Notes under the pieces: model-generated | What the model was told of the DNA's origin: nothing | Database searches by the model: none | Seen by the model: the letters and a program-made list of their open reading frames with translations, nothing else | In this document: in pieces, positions 11,173 to 21,495 of the stretch | Layout: every line of letters begins with the position of its first letter | Numbering within the stretch: position 1 is the stretch's first letter | Source: Stomoxys calcitrans | Taxonomy: Eukaryota; Arthropoda; Insecta; Diptera; Muscidae | Direction: 5' to 3' | Assembly (NCBI RefSeq): GCF_963082655.1 | Contig: NC_081552.1 | Coordinates: 3,348,001-3,412,000 of the forward strand | Length of the DNA: 64,000 bases | Made by a program: the position numbers and the translations under genes

Positions 11173-11883
11173 CCTTTTATACCCTCCACCATAGGATGGG
11201 TGTATACTATTTTCGTCATTCTTTTTTAAAATAACACCTCGAAATATGCGTCTGAGACCCCATAAAGTATATATATTCTTGAGCGTTATGTCTTTTAAAT
11301 CTAGCCATGTCCGTCCGTCAGTCCGTACGTCCGTGAAATTTTGCACGGCGTGTTTTGTTATGACATCCAACAACTGTGCCAAGTATGGTTCAAATCGGTT
11401 CATAACCTGATATAGCTGCCATATAAACCCATCTGGGGTCTTGACTTCTTGAGCTACTAGAGGGCGCAATTCCTATCCGATTTGTCTGCAATTTTGCATG
11501 ACGTGTTTTATTATTACTTTCAACAGCTGTGTCAAATAAGGTTCAAATCGGTTCATAACCTTTGTACAACGGATCCTCTCATGACCATCAACATACGTGT
11601 GAATCGGTGTATAGCCTGATACAGCTCCCATAAAAATCGATCTCTCTATTTTACTTCTTGAGCCCCCAAAGGGCTCAATTCTTATTCCAATTGGCTAACA
11701 TTTTACACAGGTCTCCAATATTTAATTGAATATCATGGTATCGCTCTAATAGCAGAGCAAATCTTTTCTTTTATCCTTCTTTTTGCCTAAGAAGAGATGC
11801 CCGGAAAAGAACTCGACAAATGCGATCCATAGTGGAGGGTATATAAGATTCGGGCCGGCCGAACTTATCACGCTCTTACTTGC
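11173..11883 (-). mobile_element. R-family element, minus orientation
   Basis: The left end is TATACCCTCCACCATAGGAT. It is followed by the conserved block CATAAAGTATATATATTCTT, a GTCCGTCCGTCAGTCC tract, about two ladder units (ATAGCTGCCATATAAACC; CTACTAGAGGGCGCAATTCC), and the right end GTGGAGGGTATATAAGATTC with hairpin and CGCTCTTACTTG. It is non-coding; the minus-strand 124-codon frame at 11095-11469 is a by-product of the repeat. Confidence 0.8.
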
Positions 11884-11924
11884 TCTTTTTAAATTTTTCA
11901 TAGTTTTATTTTTATAGAAAACTA

Positions 11925-12530
11925 GTTGGCTCGGTATGGTTCGCACACCCATAAGTGTGTGCGGTCCTCTTTTGACTCTCACATAACTTTCATTAGAATC
12001 CAATCTTGTCTTGTTCGGTGTACATGTCCATTTGGTGTATAATTTTGGGGTGGGGCGACGCGCCTTTGAATAGATCGTAGACTTTTACATAAGTTTTGGT
12101 ATTCTACTCTCAAATTTCGTTTGATATTGTCCCGACCGGCCTACATGTCCGATTGGGGATGGTTTTTGGGGTGGGGCGGCCCCCCTGGGACATGACCCAA
12201 ATTTTTCTAACCATATTTCATTTTGATGTCCATTTTGTACCTAATGCAAAATTTGTCCATTTGGATGGGTTTTGGGGTCGGGCGTCCCCCACGGTCAATT
12301 GAGCTCAACGTTTTATACCAGTTTTTTGTTTTTGGGTTACCATAAGGTGGTACAAAAAAATTCACATAAATCGATGCAACCATCATCTAGACCTGGCGAT
12401 TTTGAAAATTGTGGGTAGGTGGAGGGTCCAGACCCTTGGGGATATCACAAAATGAAGTACCCTATCTTCACCGGGAGCAAAACTTTACAAAAATTTTTTT
12501 TAATTATTTTATTTAAAAAAAAAAAAATTT
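11925..12530 (+). repeat. L-family ladder, degenerate
   Basis: Several units with TTTTGGGGTGGGGCG and CATTTTGATGTCC, followed by the L end block: a GGTGGAGGGTCC-type segment, GGGGATATCACAAAATGAAG, TACCCTATCTTCACC. It abuts the R element on its left. One more isolated unit (GTAAATAAGTCCTGTTTGGG) lies at about 12690-12720. Confidence 0.6.
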
Positions 12531-14377
12531 CTCTTGAAATGTTACTTCCATAAAAAAAATTATAACAATTTTATTGCGTTTGTCAAAATTGTATTTTTAT
12601 ATCATACTTACTGAAACGGGCTCGCTCTGATGCAACTTCATTCACCTTCTATAACCTTCTGTTGTAGCCCTTTGCCCATATTGCGGTGGCCGGTAAATAA
12701 GTCCTGTTTGGGGGTGTTAAATTCAAAATTTTTATTCAAGGATCTTTGAAAAAGGCCCTTTACTGCTGGCCATTACGATAAATGCCAATATGGCTTTGTA
12801 TCTCATCCTACCATACCTGTTGCAGAGTGGTTTTCTTTCGGTTTTAACGCTCGTTGCTGTTACAGCTTTCCTTCCACAAAAGCCTTTGATACCACAGACA
12901 CGCAATGCCATTTTCAATGATATTAGAGGGTCGTTAAGGAGTTACGTGCCTTGTACCTCCCTATGAGGAATCAAACTCGCACACACACGCATATCCGGGG
13001 CCAAAATGAAAATTTAAAATGCAAAGTTTTTGCTTCTTGTTGCCTGTTCGATGGGTTCAGTTTTTGATTCGTTTTTCGCTTTCGGTTATAATTTATTGGT
13101 TTTTATGCCTTACATTCTTGTGATGAAGACGATGATGGAGTTGGGAGATGCGGATTGCAATGGGGCTAGAGCTAGTGGTCGTGGTGGCTGTGATGGTGAT
13201 GGTGTTGCCTTACCAAAATTCAGTTGCTGTCTGTCTGAAACTAAGTTTTCACATTGATGACCCAATTTGCAGGCACATCCATTTGGTGGTGTTGGTGGTG
13301 GTGGTGGTGTAGTGAACTACAACAATAACAACGACAGATTCATTGAGATGTCGATAAAAATCTCAAGTTAATTTTTTATTATCATGAAAGCGTTGAAAAT
13401 CTTTGAAAGAAATTTATTTGTAATAAAATATTGCTGCTCTTCGCTATGCCTGGCTGCTTTAGCCTTGCTCGCTGGCTGAAGCCAAACCAAGCCAAGTCAA
13501 CAACACACCATCACCGCCAGCAGTGTGATCAAAAACTGAACTGTTCTACTTGACTCTGTGAGCTGAAGCTCAAGGAGCGTTTCTTAATTTAAAATATATA
13601 TCATCAAAACATGCAACCTATCCAGCAACCCTACCCCATCGCCGTCACCGCCAGCAACTCCCCGGCCTTGGTCAGGGCCAATAAGAAATTTCAAGAGATG
13701 ATTTTGAAATATGACTCTACTCTGAGAAGAAAGCCAAACGAGGGACCTATAAAAATTCAATTACTATTCAGGTCACTTAGCCAGCTCGGCCAAGTTGTAG
13801 CTGAGAATGGCAAACAGAGCAATGCAACAACGCTTTGTCTCTGGCACTTTCATTCCAATGTAATGAACTTCAATTAAAAGTTAATGAATTTTCATTTTCC
13901 CCCCTTCTCTGAGGCGTAATTTGCCCAATAAATTCTGTTAAACGCTAACAATTAATAATCAGCAGCATAAATAGGAATTAGTTCATCATTTGATCTTGCA
14001 ACTCAATGCGAACAAAGTCAAAAATGACCAAATCCATAAAATAAAAGAGAAAAACATTACAGAATGAGAAGACATTCCTACATCTATGATTTATTGGGAA
14101 ATTTTAAGTACCCCCTTTATGGGCTAAGGAAAATTGATAGACATTTGCTGCTAATAACTATGAAATGGTAAAACGTTTTATGTCCGAGTATTCACCCATT
14201 TGGTTGGGAAAGTAGGCCCATCATTAAATTCTAAAAGCCTTTAATATGACATCACGTTCCAGGTCAAAGTAGTGAATGCATACCAGAGTAATCTGTCAAT
14301 AGGAGCAGAGTAAAGTGCAAATTAGAAAGATATATGAAGGAATCGTGTTTAAAATTGAGACAAATTTCCAAAAAAAA
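12531..14377. other. Mostly gene-free stretch with one weak exon candidate
   Basis: AT-rich and low-complexity DNA with GGTGGT-type runs at about 13170-13315. The only part with coding-like codon use is at 13611-13877, listed separately. Confidence 0.4.
13611..13877 (+). CDS. Possible small protein or first coding exon, unrecognised
   Basis: An ATG in a good insect context (CAAAACATG) opens an 88-codon frame. The first 45 codons are rich in GCC, GTC, ACC and AGC, unlike the AT-rich flanks, and then continue with a charged segment (RANKKFQEMILKYDSTLRRK). The last 25 residues look less like protein, so the true exon may end earlier, but I find no strong GTRAGT donor. I do not recognise a family. 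It could equally be a chance frame or an old coding fragment. Confidence 0.3.
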   Translation: MQPIQQPYPIAVTASNSPALVRANKKFQEMILKYDSTLRRKPNEGPIKIQLLFRSLSQLGQVVAENGKQSNATTLCLWHFHSNVMNFN

Positions 14378-15848
14378 ACAAGTAAAAGCGTGCTAAGTTC
14401 GGCCGGGCCGAATCTTATATACCCTCCACCATGGATCGCATTTGTCGACTTCTTTTCCCGGCATCTCTTCTTAGGCAAAAAAGGATATAAGAAAAGAGTT
14501 GCTCTGCTATTAAAACAATATCAAGATATGGTCCGGTTCGGACCACAATTAAATTATATGTTGGAGACCTGTGTAAAATTTCAGCCAATTCGTATAAGAA
14601 TTGCGCCTATTGGGGCTCACGAAATAAAATAGAGAGAACGATTTATATGGGATCTGTATCGGGCTATAGACCGATTCAGACCATAATAAACACGTTTGTA
14701 GATGGTCATGAGGCATATCGGATAATAATTGCGAATTCTAGGGGTCAAGAAGTCAAGATCCCAGATCGGTTTATATGGCAGCTATATCAGGTTATGAACC
14801 GATTTGAACCTTATTTGACACAGTTGTTGAAAGTAAAAATAAAATACGTCATGCAAAATTTCAGCCAAATCGGATAGGAATTGCGCCCTCTAGAAGCTCA
14901 GGAAGTCAAATCCCCAGATCTGTTTATATGACAGCTATATCAGGTTATGGACCGATTTCAACCATACTTACCACAGATGTTGGATATCATAACGAAATAC
15001 TTGGTGCAAAAATTCATTCAAATCGGATAAGAATTGTGCTCTCTAGAGGCTCAAGAAGTCAAGACCCAAGATCGGATTATATGGCAGCTATATCAGGTTA
15101 TGGACCGATTTGAACCATACTTGGCACAGTTGTTGGATATCGTAACAAAACACGTCGTGCAAAATTTCATTCCAATCAGATAAGAATTGCGCACTCTAGA
15201 GGCTCAAGAAGTCAAGACCCAAGATCGATTTATATGGCAGCTATATCAGGTTTTGGACCGATTTGAACCATACTTGGCACAGTTGTTGGATATCATAACA
15301 AAACACATTGTGCAAAATTTCATTCTGATCGGATAAGAATTTCGCACGCTAGAGGCTCAAGAAGTCAAGACCCAAGATCGGTTTATATGGCAGCTATATC
15401 AGGTTATGGACCGATTTAAACTATACTCGGCACAGTTGTTGGATATCATAGCAAAACACGTCGTGCAAAATTTCATTCCAATCGGATAAGAATTGCGCAC
15501 TCTAGAGGCTCAAGAAGTCAAGACACAAGATCGGTTTATATGGCAGCTATATCAAAACATGGACCGATATGGCCCATTTACAATACCAACCGACCTACAC
15601 TAATAAGAAGTATTTGTGCAAAATTTCAAGCGGCTAGCTTTACTCCTTCGGAAGTTAGCGTGCTTTCGACAGACAGACGGACGGACGGACGGACGGACAG
15701 ACGGACGGACATGGCTAGATCGACACAAAATTTCACGACGATCAAGAATATATATACTTTATGGGGTCTCAGACGAATATTTCGAGTAGTTACAAACAGA
15801 ATGACGAAATTAGTATACCCCCCATCTTATGGTGGAGGGTATAAAAAA
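14378..15848 (+). mobile_element. R-family element, full-length type copy
   Basis: The best view of the R layout. Terminal ACAAGTAAAAGCGTGCTAAG; hairpin TTCGGCCGGGCCGAA at 14398-14412; subterminal ATACCCTCCACCAT at 14419-14432; a unique-looking segment; then a ladder of ATATGGCAGCTATATCAGGT units with starts at 14943, 15096, 15249 and 15402, exactly 153 bp apart. It continues with GACAGACGGACGGACGGACG at about 15670-15710, the conserved block ATATATACTTTATGGGGTCT, and the exact inverted 14-mer ATGGTGGAGGGTAT at 15829-15842. It encodes no protein. Non-autonomous Helentron is my favoured class, by analogy only. Confidence 0.85.
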
Positions 15849-16864
15849 ACAGGTAAAAGCATGCTAAGTTCGGCCGGGCCGAATCTTATATATCCTCCAC
15901 CATGGATCACATTTGTCGAGTTCTTTTCCGGCATCTCTTTTTAAGAAATAAAAAGATATAAGAAAAGATTTGCTCTGCTATTAGAGCGATATCAAGATAT
16001 GGTGCGGTTTGGAGCACAACTAAATCATATGTTGGAGACCTGTATAAAATGTCAGCCAATTCGAATAAGAATTGCGCCCTTTGTGGGCTCAAGAAGTAAA
16101 ATAGAGAGATCGATTTATATGGGAGCTGTATCGATCTATAGACCGATTCAGAGCATAGTAAACACGTATATTGATGGTCAAGAGAGGATACGTCGTACAA
16201 AATTTCAGCCAAATCGGATAAGAATTGCGCCCTCTAGGAGCACAAGAAGTCAAAATTCCAGATCGGTTTATATGGCAGCTATATCAAGTTCTATACCGAT
16301 TTACGCCATACTTAGCACAGTTATTGAAAGTAAGAATAAATAAAAACGGCATGCAAAATTTCAGCCAAATCGGATAGTAATTGCGCCCTCTAGAAGCTCC
16401 AGAAGTCAAGACCCAAGATCGGTTTATATGGCAGCTATATCAGGTTATGAACCGATTTGAACCATACTTGGCACAGTTGTTGGATATCATAGCAAAACAC
16501 GTCGTGCAAAATTTCATTCAATCGGATAAGAATTGCACACTCTAGAGGCTCAAGAATCAAGACGCAAGATCGGTTTATATGGCAGCTATATCAATACATG
16601 GACCGATATGGCCCATTTACAATACCAACCGACCTAGACTAATAAGAAGTATTTGTACAAAATTTCAAGCGGCAAGCTTTACTCCTTCGGAAGTTAGCGT
16701 GCTTTCGACAGACGGACGGACGGACATGGCTAGATCGACATGAAATGTCGCGACGATCTAGAATATATATATACTTTATGGGGTCTCAGATGAATATTTC
16801 GAGTAGTTACAAACAGAATGACGAAATTAGTATACCCCCCATCCTATGATGGAGGGTAAAAAAA
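15849..16864 (+). mobile_element. R-family element, tandem second copy
   Basis: It begins ACAGGTAAAAGCATGCTAAG directly after the previous R copy with no spacer, and repeats the same order: hairpin, TATATCCTCCACCATGG, ladder (fewer units), (GACG) tract at about 16717-16726, conserved block, and ATGATGGAGGGTAAAAAA. It is shorter than its neighbour because ladder units are missing. Confidence 0.82.
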
Positions 16865-16889
16865 TTAACCTCGAAAAGGATAATCTAAG

Positions 16890-17129
16890 TCAGGAATTCC
16901 GTGCTAGTTGGTTCATGTATTGTATGGTGCCCCAATCTAAGTGCCGGTGTCTGTCAGCCGCGTATGCCGGGCAATGACATAGAAAATGCTTCAACATCTC
17001 ATCATCCTCTCTACATGCCCTAAATATGTTATCACTTGCCACACCGATTTTGCATAAATGAGCTCGTAGTCCTATGTGTCCCGTTATGATACCAAAAGCT
17101 ATAATGACCTCCTTTATACTTCCTTTCAA
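16890..17129 (-). pseudogene. LINE ORF2 C-terminal Cys/His region
   Basis: The frame reads KGSIKEVIIAFGIITGHIG, LRAHLCKIG, then CREDDEMLKHFLCHCPAYA. The C-x-E-x-H-x-x-x-C spacing is the zinc-binding-like end of ORF2 in insect LINEs with RNase H. The start shown is only the frame limit; upstream codons belong to the same broken ORF2. Confidence 0.7.
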
Positions 17130-17219
17130 TCATAGTCTCGCCTTCTTGCGATCCGGTTCTCCCCATAGGGTTTTTGCGTTGCTCCACAGTGTTACGTGCG
17201 CGCTCGTAGCCGCCGCCCT

Positions 17220-17441
17220 TTACTCGGACTGAGTCGACCCGAAAGGCTTCGGGTTAACCAAGTTTATTGACGACAGTCCGCTGGCCTTCATTGCCAAATC
17301 GTCTGCTTTCTCATTCTCCCTTACTCGGCTATGGCCCGCCACCCAAACGAAGCGGAACGTGCCATCCTCAGAGAAGGCGTTAATCTTCATCTTACACCCC
17401 AAGACTGTTCGATACCTTATCGTCTTGGTTGCAATTGCCAC
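17220..17441 (-). pseudogene. LINE RNase H domain, C-terminal part
   Basis: It contains FRFVWVAGHSRVRENEKADD, the His/Asp-containing final motif of RNase H type I, then SGLSSINLVNPKPFGSTQSE. The earlier catalytic residues are in other frames upstream (17450-17620), so the domain is interrupted. Confidence 0.75.
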
Positions 17442-17839
17442 GATGGCCAGTTTACTGTTATACTGGACGTCCTTGCGTTAACACCACCTCACGCATTCAG
17501 TTATCGCCTGTATCCCCACCTGCAGGACCGTACTATGGTCAGGAAGTTTAAAACAGATTTCAATCCCTGGGTTCTCAATGTAGACAACCAGACCCACTTT
17601 GTCCTCTAGCTTTGATCCATCCGTGTAACATGATGTTCCAGATGGCTATACTAGAGTTCTGTCAGTCCAATACTGTGCCAGTGGCAACAGTGCCTCGCAA
17701 TCCATCTCAAGTTTCGTCTCAGGTATCCGATCGAAGACCTCTTCCATTCCTTCCAGGTTTTCTTTCGTTATACAGCGATGGAATGACCTGCCCCTATACT
17801 CTATTCATTCTCCCTTCTGCAATAGGACTTTTGTGGTGG

Positions 17840-18049
17840 TCACCCATAGGAGTGACCATTAAATGCCCCCTTGTGGCATTTTTCCCTTATATTTATGTCA
17901 TGGTATCCACAATTTATCCACCTGTTTCTTAGCACATGGTTTATCCAGTCTCTAAGGACCCGATGCACTAGGTACTGGTCTAAGAATTGGATTAGTGTGT
18001 CGGTCCGCACATTGTTAAAAACCCCCTCGATGTCAATGCATACGGCCAA
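17840..18049 (-). pseudogene. LINE reverse transcriptase motif A fragment
   Basis: VCIDIEGVFNNVRTDTLIQF carries the Asp of RT motif A, followed by LDQYLVHRVLRDWINHVLRN, typical of the region before motif B in LINE RTs. Only about 70 codons stay open. Confidence 0.75.
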
Positions 18050-18542
18050 CCTCTTGGCATCGAAGCATTCTTCTATTCATGCACAATCTCGTGCAGGTCA
18101 GTCTCCACGACCTTCGCTTGATATAGGTGTGGTGTTTGTATTTGAGCAGTTCGCTGGTTGTCCAATTCAATGTCATGGTATTCACAATACGTTCCATGGT
18201 TTTGTAGTAAAAAGGACGTAATGCTTATTGGTCAATAGGCCTATGGTGTCGCATATTTCGCCTTACCGGATTTGGGTGTAAAAACCATCCTTACCCCCTG
18301 CCTGGCTTTCGAAGAATATGCAAGTGCAAGGCACGCTGTGAAAATAGTAGCCAGATGAGGCGCCAGATAGTCGGCCTCCTTCTCTAGTAACGACGGAAAT
18401 ATTCCATCAGGTCCGGGTCACTTAAAAAGTTTGAAGTTCCTTTACCATACATTATGTAGTGATACGTCTTTGATCAGTCTCATTATTCAAAGATGTCTAC
18501 TTTGGACTATTCAAAGTGTCTGCTTGAGTCCCCTTATAACAT

Positions 18543-18790
18543 GTGGAAATTTTTCAGCGGTGGTTAACCCCTCCTAATGCTGACGATTTGTGAGGTACTA
18601 TGCCATCAATAGAAGCCCTGTTAAAAATTCTCCCCAAAGAGGTGTCGCACTGCGGCATGCCGATCGGACTCGGTTATAAAAAGGAGGTCCCTTATCATTG
18701 AGCTTAAGCTTGAACGAGTGCTTTCCGCACTCGTTCATATGTGAGAAGTTTAACCCTGTTCCTTAATGGAATGTTCATAGGCCAGTTTGC
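18543..18790 (+). mobile_element. tRNA-derived SINE body, 5' truncated
   Basis: TCAGCGGTGGTTAACCCCTC, CCCAAAGAGGTGTCGCACTG, GGACTCGGTTATAAAAAGGA and CTTAATGGAATGTTCATAGG align with the body and tail of the SINE at 45.3-45.6 kb, here in + orientation. The tRNA-like head (boxes A and B) is missing. It sits inside the LINE. Confidence 0.7.
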
Positions 18791-19166
18791 ATTGTCATTT
18801 GTTCATGGGAAAATTTTCATTTTGACAATCTTATTGTATTCCTTGAGCCGTGTGTAATACACTATCTCCAATAAACTAATGCGTGATCTGTTATAAAGTC
18901 TGGGGAACTCTTTCCCAATATTGCGAATCTCACCTGTCTTCTGAGTAGTCTTCCCAAATGGAGTCAGAAAAGGAGTGCTTCATGGAGACCCTCCAATCCT
19001 CATCATGCTCATCAATTAGATCTGCCGAACACATTGTCACATCTAAAACCTCCTCCCTAATCCTATTAACGAAGGTAGCGGTGTTACTAATATTGAGTGT
19101 TATTAGGTCCATGGTATTTGTGTGGATTAAAAAGAAAACTCGATGACTGTAATTGACCTATTTTCT

Positions 19167-20846
19167 TTTTATACCCTCCACCATAAGATGGGGGGTATAC
19201 TAATTTCGTCATTCTGTTTGTAACTACTCGAAATATTCGTCTGAGACCCCATAAAGTATATATATTCTTGATCGTCGTGACATTTTATGTCGATCTAGCC
19301 ATGTCCGTCCGTCTGTCCGTCCGTCCGTCCGTCCGTCCGTCCGTCCGTCCGTCCGTCCGTCTGTCTGTCGAAAGCACGCTAACTTCCGAAGGAGTAAAGC
19401 TAGCCGCTTGAAATTTTGCACAAATACTTCTTATTAGTGTAGGTCGGTTGGTATTGTAAATGGGCCATATCGGTCCATGTTTTGATATAGCTGCCATATA
19501 AACCGATCTTGGGTCTTGACTTCTTGAGCCTCTAGAGTGCGCAATTCTTATCCGATTGGAATGAAATTTTGTACGGCGTGTTTTTTTATGATATCCAACA
19601 ACTGTGCCAAGTATAGTTCAAATGGGTTCATAACTTGATATAGCTGCCATATAAACCGATCTTGGGTCTTGACTTCTTGAGACTCTAGAGGGCGCAATTC
19701 TTATCCGATTGAAATGGAATTTCGCACGACGTGTTTTGTTATTATATCCAACAACTGTGCCAAGTATGGTTCAAATCGGTTCATAACCTGATATAGCTGC
19801 CATATAAACCGATCTTGGGTCTTGACTTCTTGAGCCTCTAGAGTGCGCAATTCTTATCCGATTGAAATGAAATTTTGCACGACGTGTTTTGTTATTATAT
19901 CCAACAACTGTGCCAAGTATGGTTCAAATCGGTTCATAACCTGATATAGCTGCCATATAAACCGATCTTGGGTCTTGACTTCTTGAGCCTCTAGAGGGCG
20001 CAATTCTTATCCGATTGAAATGGAATTTCGCACGACGTGTTTTGTTATGATACCCAACAGCTGTGTTAAGTATGGTTTAAATCGGTCAATAACCTGATAT
20101 AGCTGCCATATAAACCGATCTTGGGTCTTGACTTCTTGAGCCTCTAGAGTGCGCAATTCTTATCCGATTGGAATGAATTTTTGGCACCAAGTATTTCGTT
20201 ATGATATCCAACAACTGTGCCAAGTATGGTTAGTATGGTTGAAATCGGTCCATAACCTGATATAGCTGTCATATAAACAGATCTGGGGATTTGACTTCTT
20301 GAGCTTCTAGAGAGCGCAATTCCTATCCGATTTGGCTGAAATTTTGCATGACGTATTTTATTTTTACTTTCAACAACTGTGTCAAATAAGGTTCAAATCG
20401 GTTCATAACCTGATATAGCTGCCATATAAACCGATCTGGGATCTTGACTTCTTGACCCCTAGAAGTCGCAATTATTATCCGATATGCCTGAAATTTTGTA
20501 CGACGGGTCCTCTCATGACCATCAACAAACGTGTTTATTATGGTCTGAATCGGTCTATAGCCCGATACAGATCCCACATAAATCGTTCTCTCTATTTTAC
20601 TTTGTGAGCCCCAATGGGCGCAATTCTTATACGAATTGGCTGAAATTTTACACAGGTCTCCAACATATAATTTAATTGTGGTCCGAACCGGACCATATCT
20701 TGATATCGTTTTAATAGCAGAGCAACTCTTTTCTTATATCCTTTTTTGCCTAAGAAGAGATGCCGGGAAAAGAACTCGACAAATGCGATCCATGGTGGAG
20801 GGTATATAAGATTCGGCCCGGCCGAACTTAGCACGCTTTTACTTGT
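19167..20846 (-). mobile_element. R-family element, long minus copy
   Basis: TATACCCTCCACCATAAGAT at 19170, the conserved block, a long (GTCC)n tract at about 19303-19369, then about seven ladder units, and the right end GTGGAGGGTATATAAGATTC, hairpin TTCGGCCCGGCCGAA and AGCACGCTTTTACTTGTT. One unit carries CCTCTAGAGGGCGC at 19988-20001. All frames in it are repeat by-products. Confidence 0.85.
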
Positions 20847-20930
20847 TAATGTTCAAACAGGTTCTGGGATTCAAAAATAAATATGAAGAATCAAGAAGCA
20901 ATGTTCAACAATGTTACATTTCATTCACTT

Positions 20931-21250
20931 TCAATTGAATTCGTTGATGGGCAGTGGTGCTATTTTATGAATGGATCGACGAAAAACACCCTTTGAAGTT
21001 TGGATGTCTACGACACGAACTTTACCATCACGCTCGGGAATAGCCTTTACGATTCTAGCGAGGAGCCATTGTCGTGGGGGAATATTATCCTCATGAAAAA
21101 TAACTAGTCTTCCTTCTTCAATGTTGTCAAAACGACTTATACCACCAACGTTTTTCCTTTGCAGTGTTACAACATAATCTCGCACCCATTGCTGCCAAAA
21201 TTGCTGCTTGAGATATGTTACCATCTGCCCTCGCTTTAAGTAGTTCTCAT
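20931..21250 (-). pseudogene. BEL/Pao retrotransposon C-terminal fragment (DUF5641-like)
   Basis: On the minus strand the frame reads QMVTYLKQQFWQQWVRDYVV, EEGRLVIFHEDNIPPRQW, LARIVKAIPERDGKVRVVDI and KGVFRRSIHKIAPLPI. This tryptophan-rich head and the IPPRQW...LARI...DGKVRVV pattern are typical of the integrase-distal C-terminus of BEL/Pao polyproteins. It ends in a stop at 20931. No gag, RT, integrase or LTR lies nearby. It is joined in frame to a LINE endonuclease piece upstream. Confidence 0.8.
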
Positions 21251-21490
21251 TTGTACAGTATGTATTCAAGAATTCTGTCTTGGCTTGGCCCCGCTTTTTA
21301 ATGTTACCCCACGAAATGTGGAGAGAGTTCGCATCGCAAGCTATTAGTACCTCATCTCCTGTCTGTTTTTCCTTCCCCACCAGCCGTTACAGCTCTGACG
21401 TGGGTGACGACATCGGAGAGTCGAAAAGCCGATAAGGTGATGCCAGGTAAGCTCCACCACTGTTGCATCTGGCGTTGCCAACGCTGGGGA
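21225..21490 (-). pseudogene. LINE endonuclease fragment
   Basis: TGDEVLIACDANSLHISWGN is the central Asp/Asn-containing motif of the LINE apurinic-type endonuclease, followed by KKRGQAKTEFLNTY. A stop codon lies just upstream of the open part. It appears to be the continuation of the LINE N-terminal piece at 21.8-22.2 kb, cut by a MITE, and it runs into BEL sequence at its 3' side. Confidence 0.7.
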
Positions 21491-21495
21491 AAATA

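Larger units (their letters stand above)
16866..19150 (-). mobile_element. Broken LINE with EN, RT, RNase H and C-terminal Cys region
   Basis: This is a non-LTR retrotransposon read right to left, with many frameshifts. Pieces in order: endonuclease C-terminal part at 19112-18930 (REEVLDVTMCS, then a WRVS...HSFSD segment); a SINE insertion at about 18543-18790; RT motif A region at 18049-17840 (AVCIDIEGVFNNV...LDQY); RNase H end at 17441-17220 (FVWVAGHSRV..KADDLA); and a C-terminal CREDDEMLKHFLCHC region at 17129-16890, followed by the 3' tail. The RNase H domain points to an I/LOA-like clade. It shares SINLVNPKPFGSTQS with the LINE at 57-59 kb, so both belong to one family. It is dead. Confidence 0.85.

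Noticed and set aside
14640..15540. CRISPR-like array of regular repeats
   Set aside because: The 153-bp units are contiguous tandem copies without unique spacers, in a eukaryotic genome with no cas-like genes.
14315..16343. Many 60-134 codon frames (GPIWPIYN, RSVYMAAIS types) in R, S and T elements on both strands
   Set aside because: They follow the tandem units. The 153-bp period is a multiple of three, so one frame stays open across units. The same peptides recur in every copy and show no domain.
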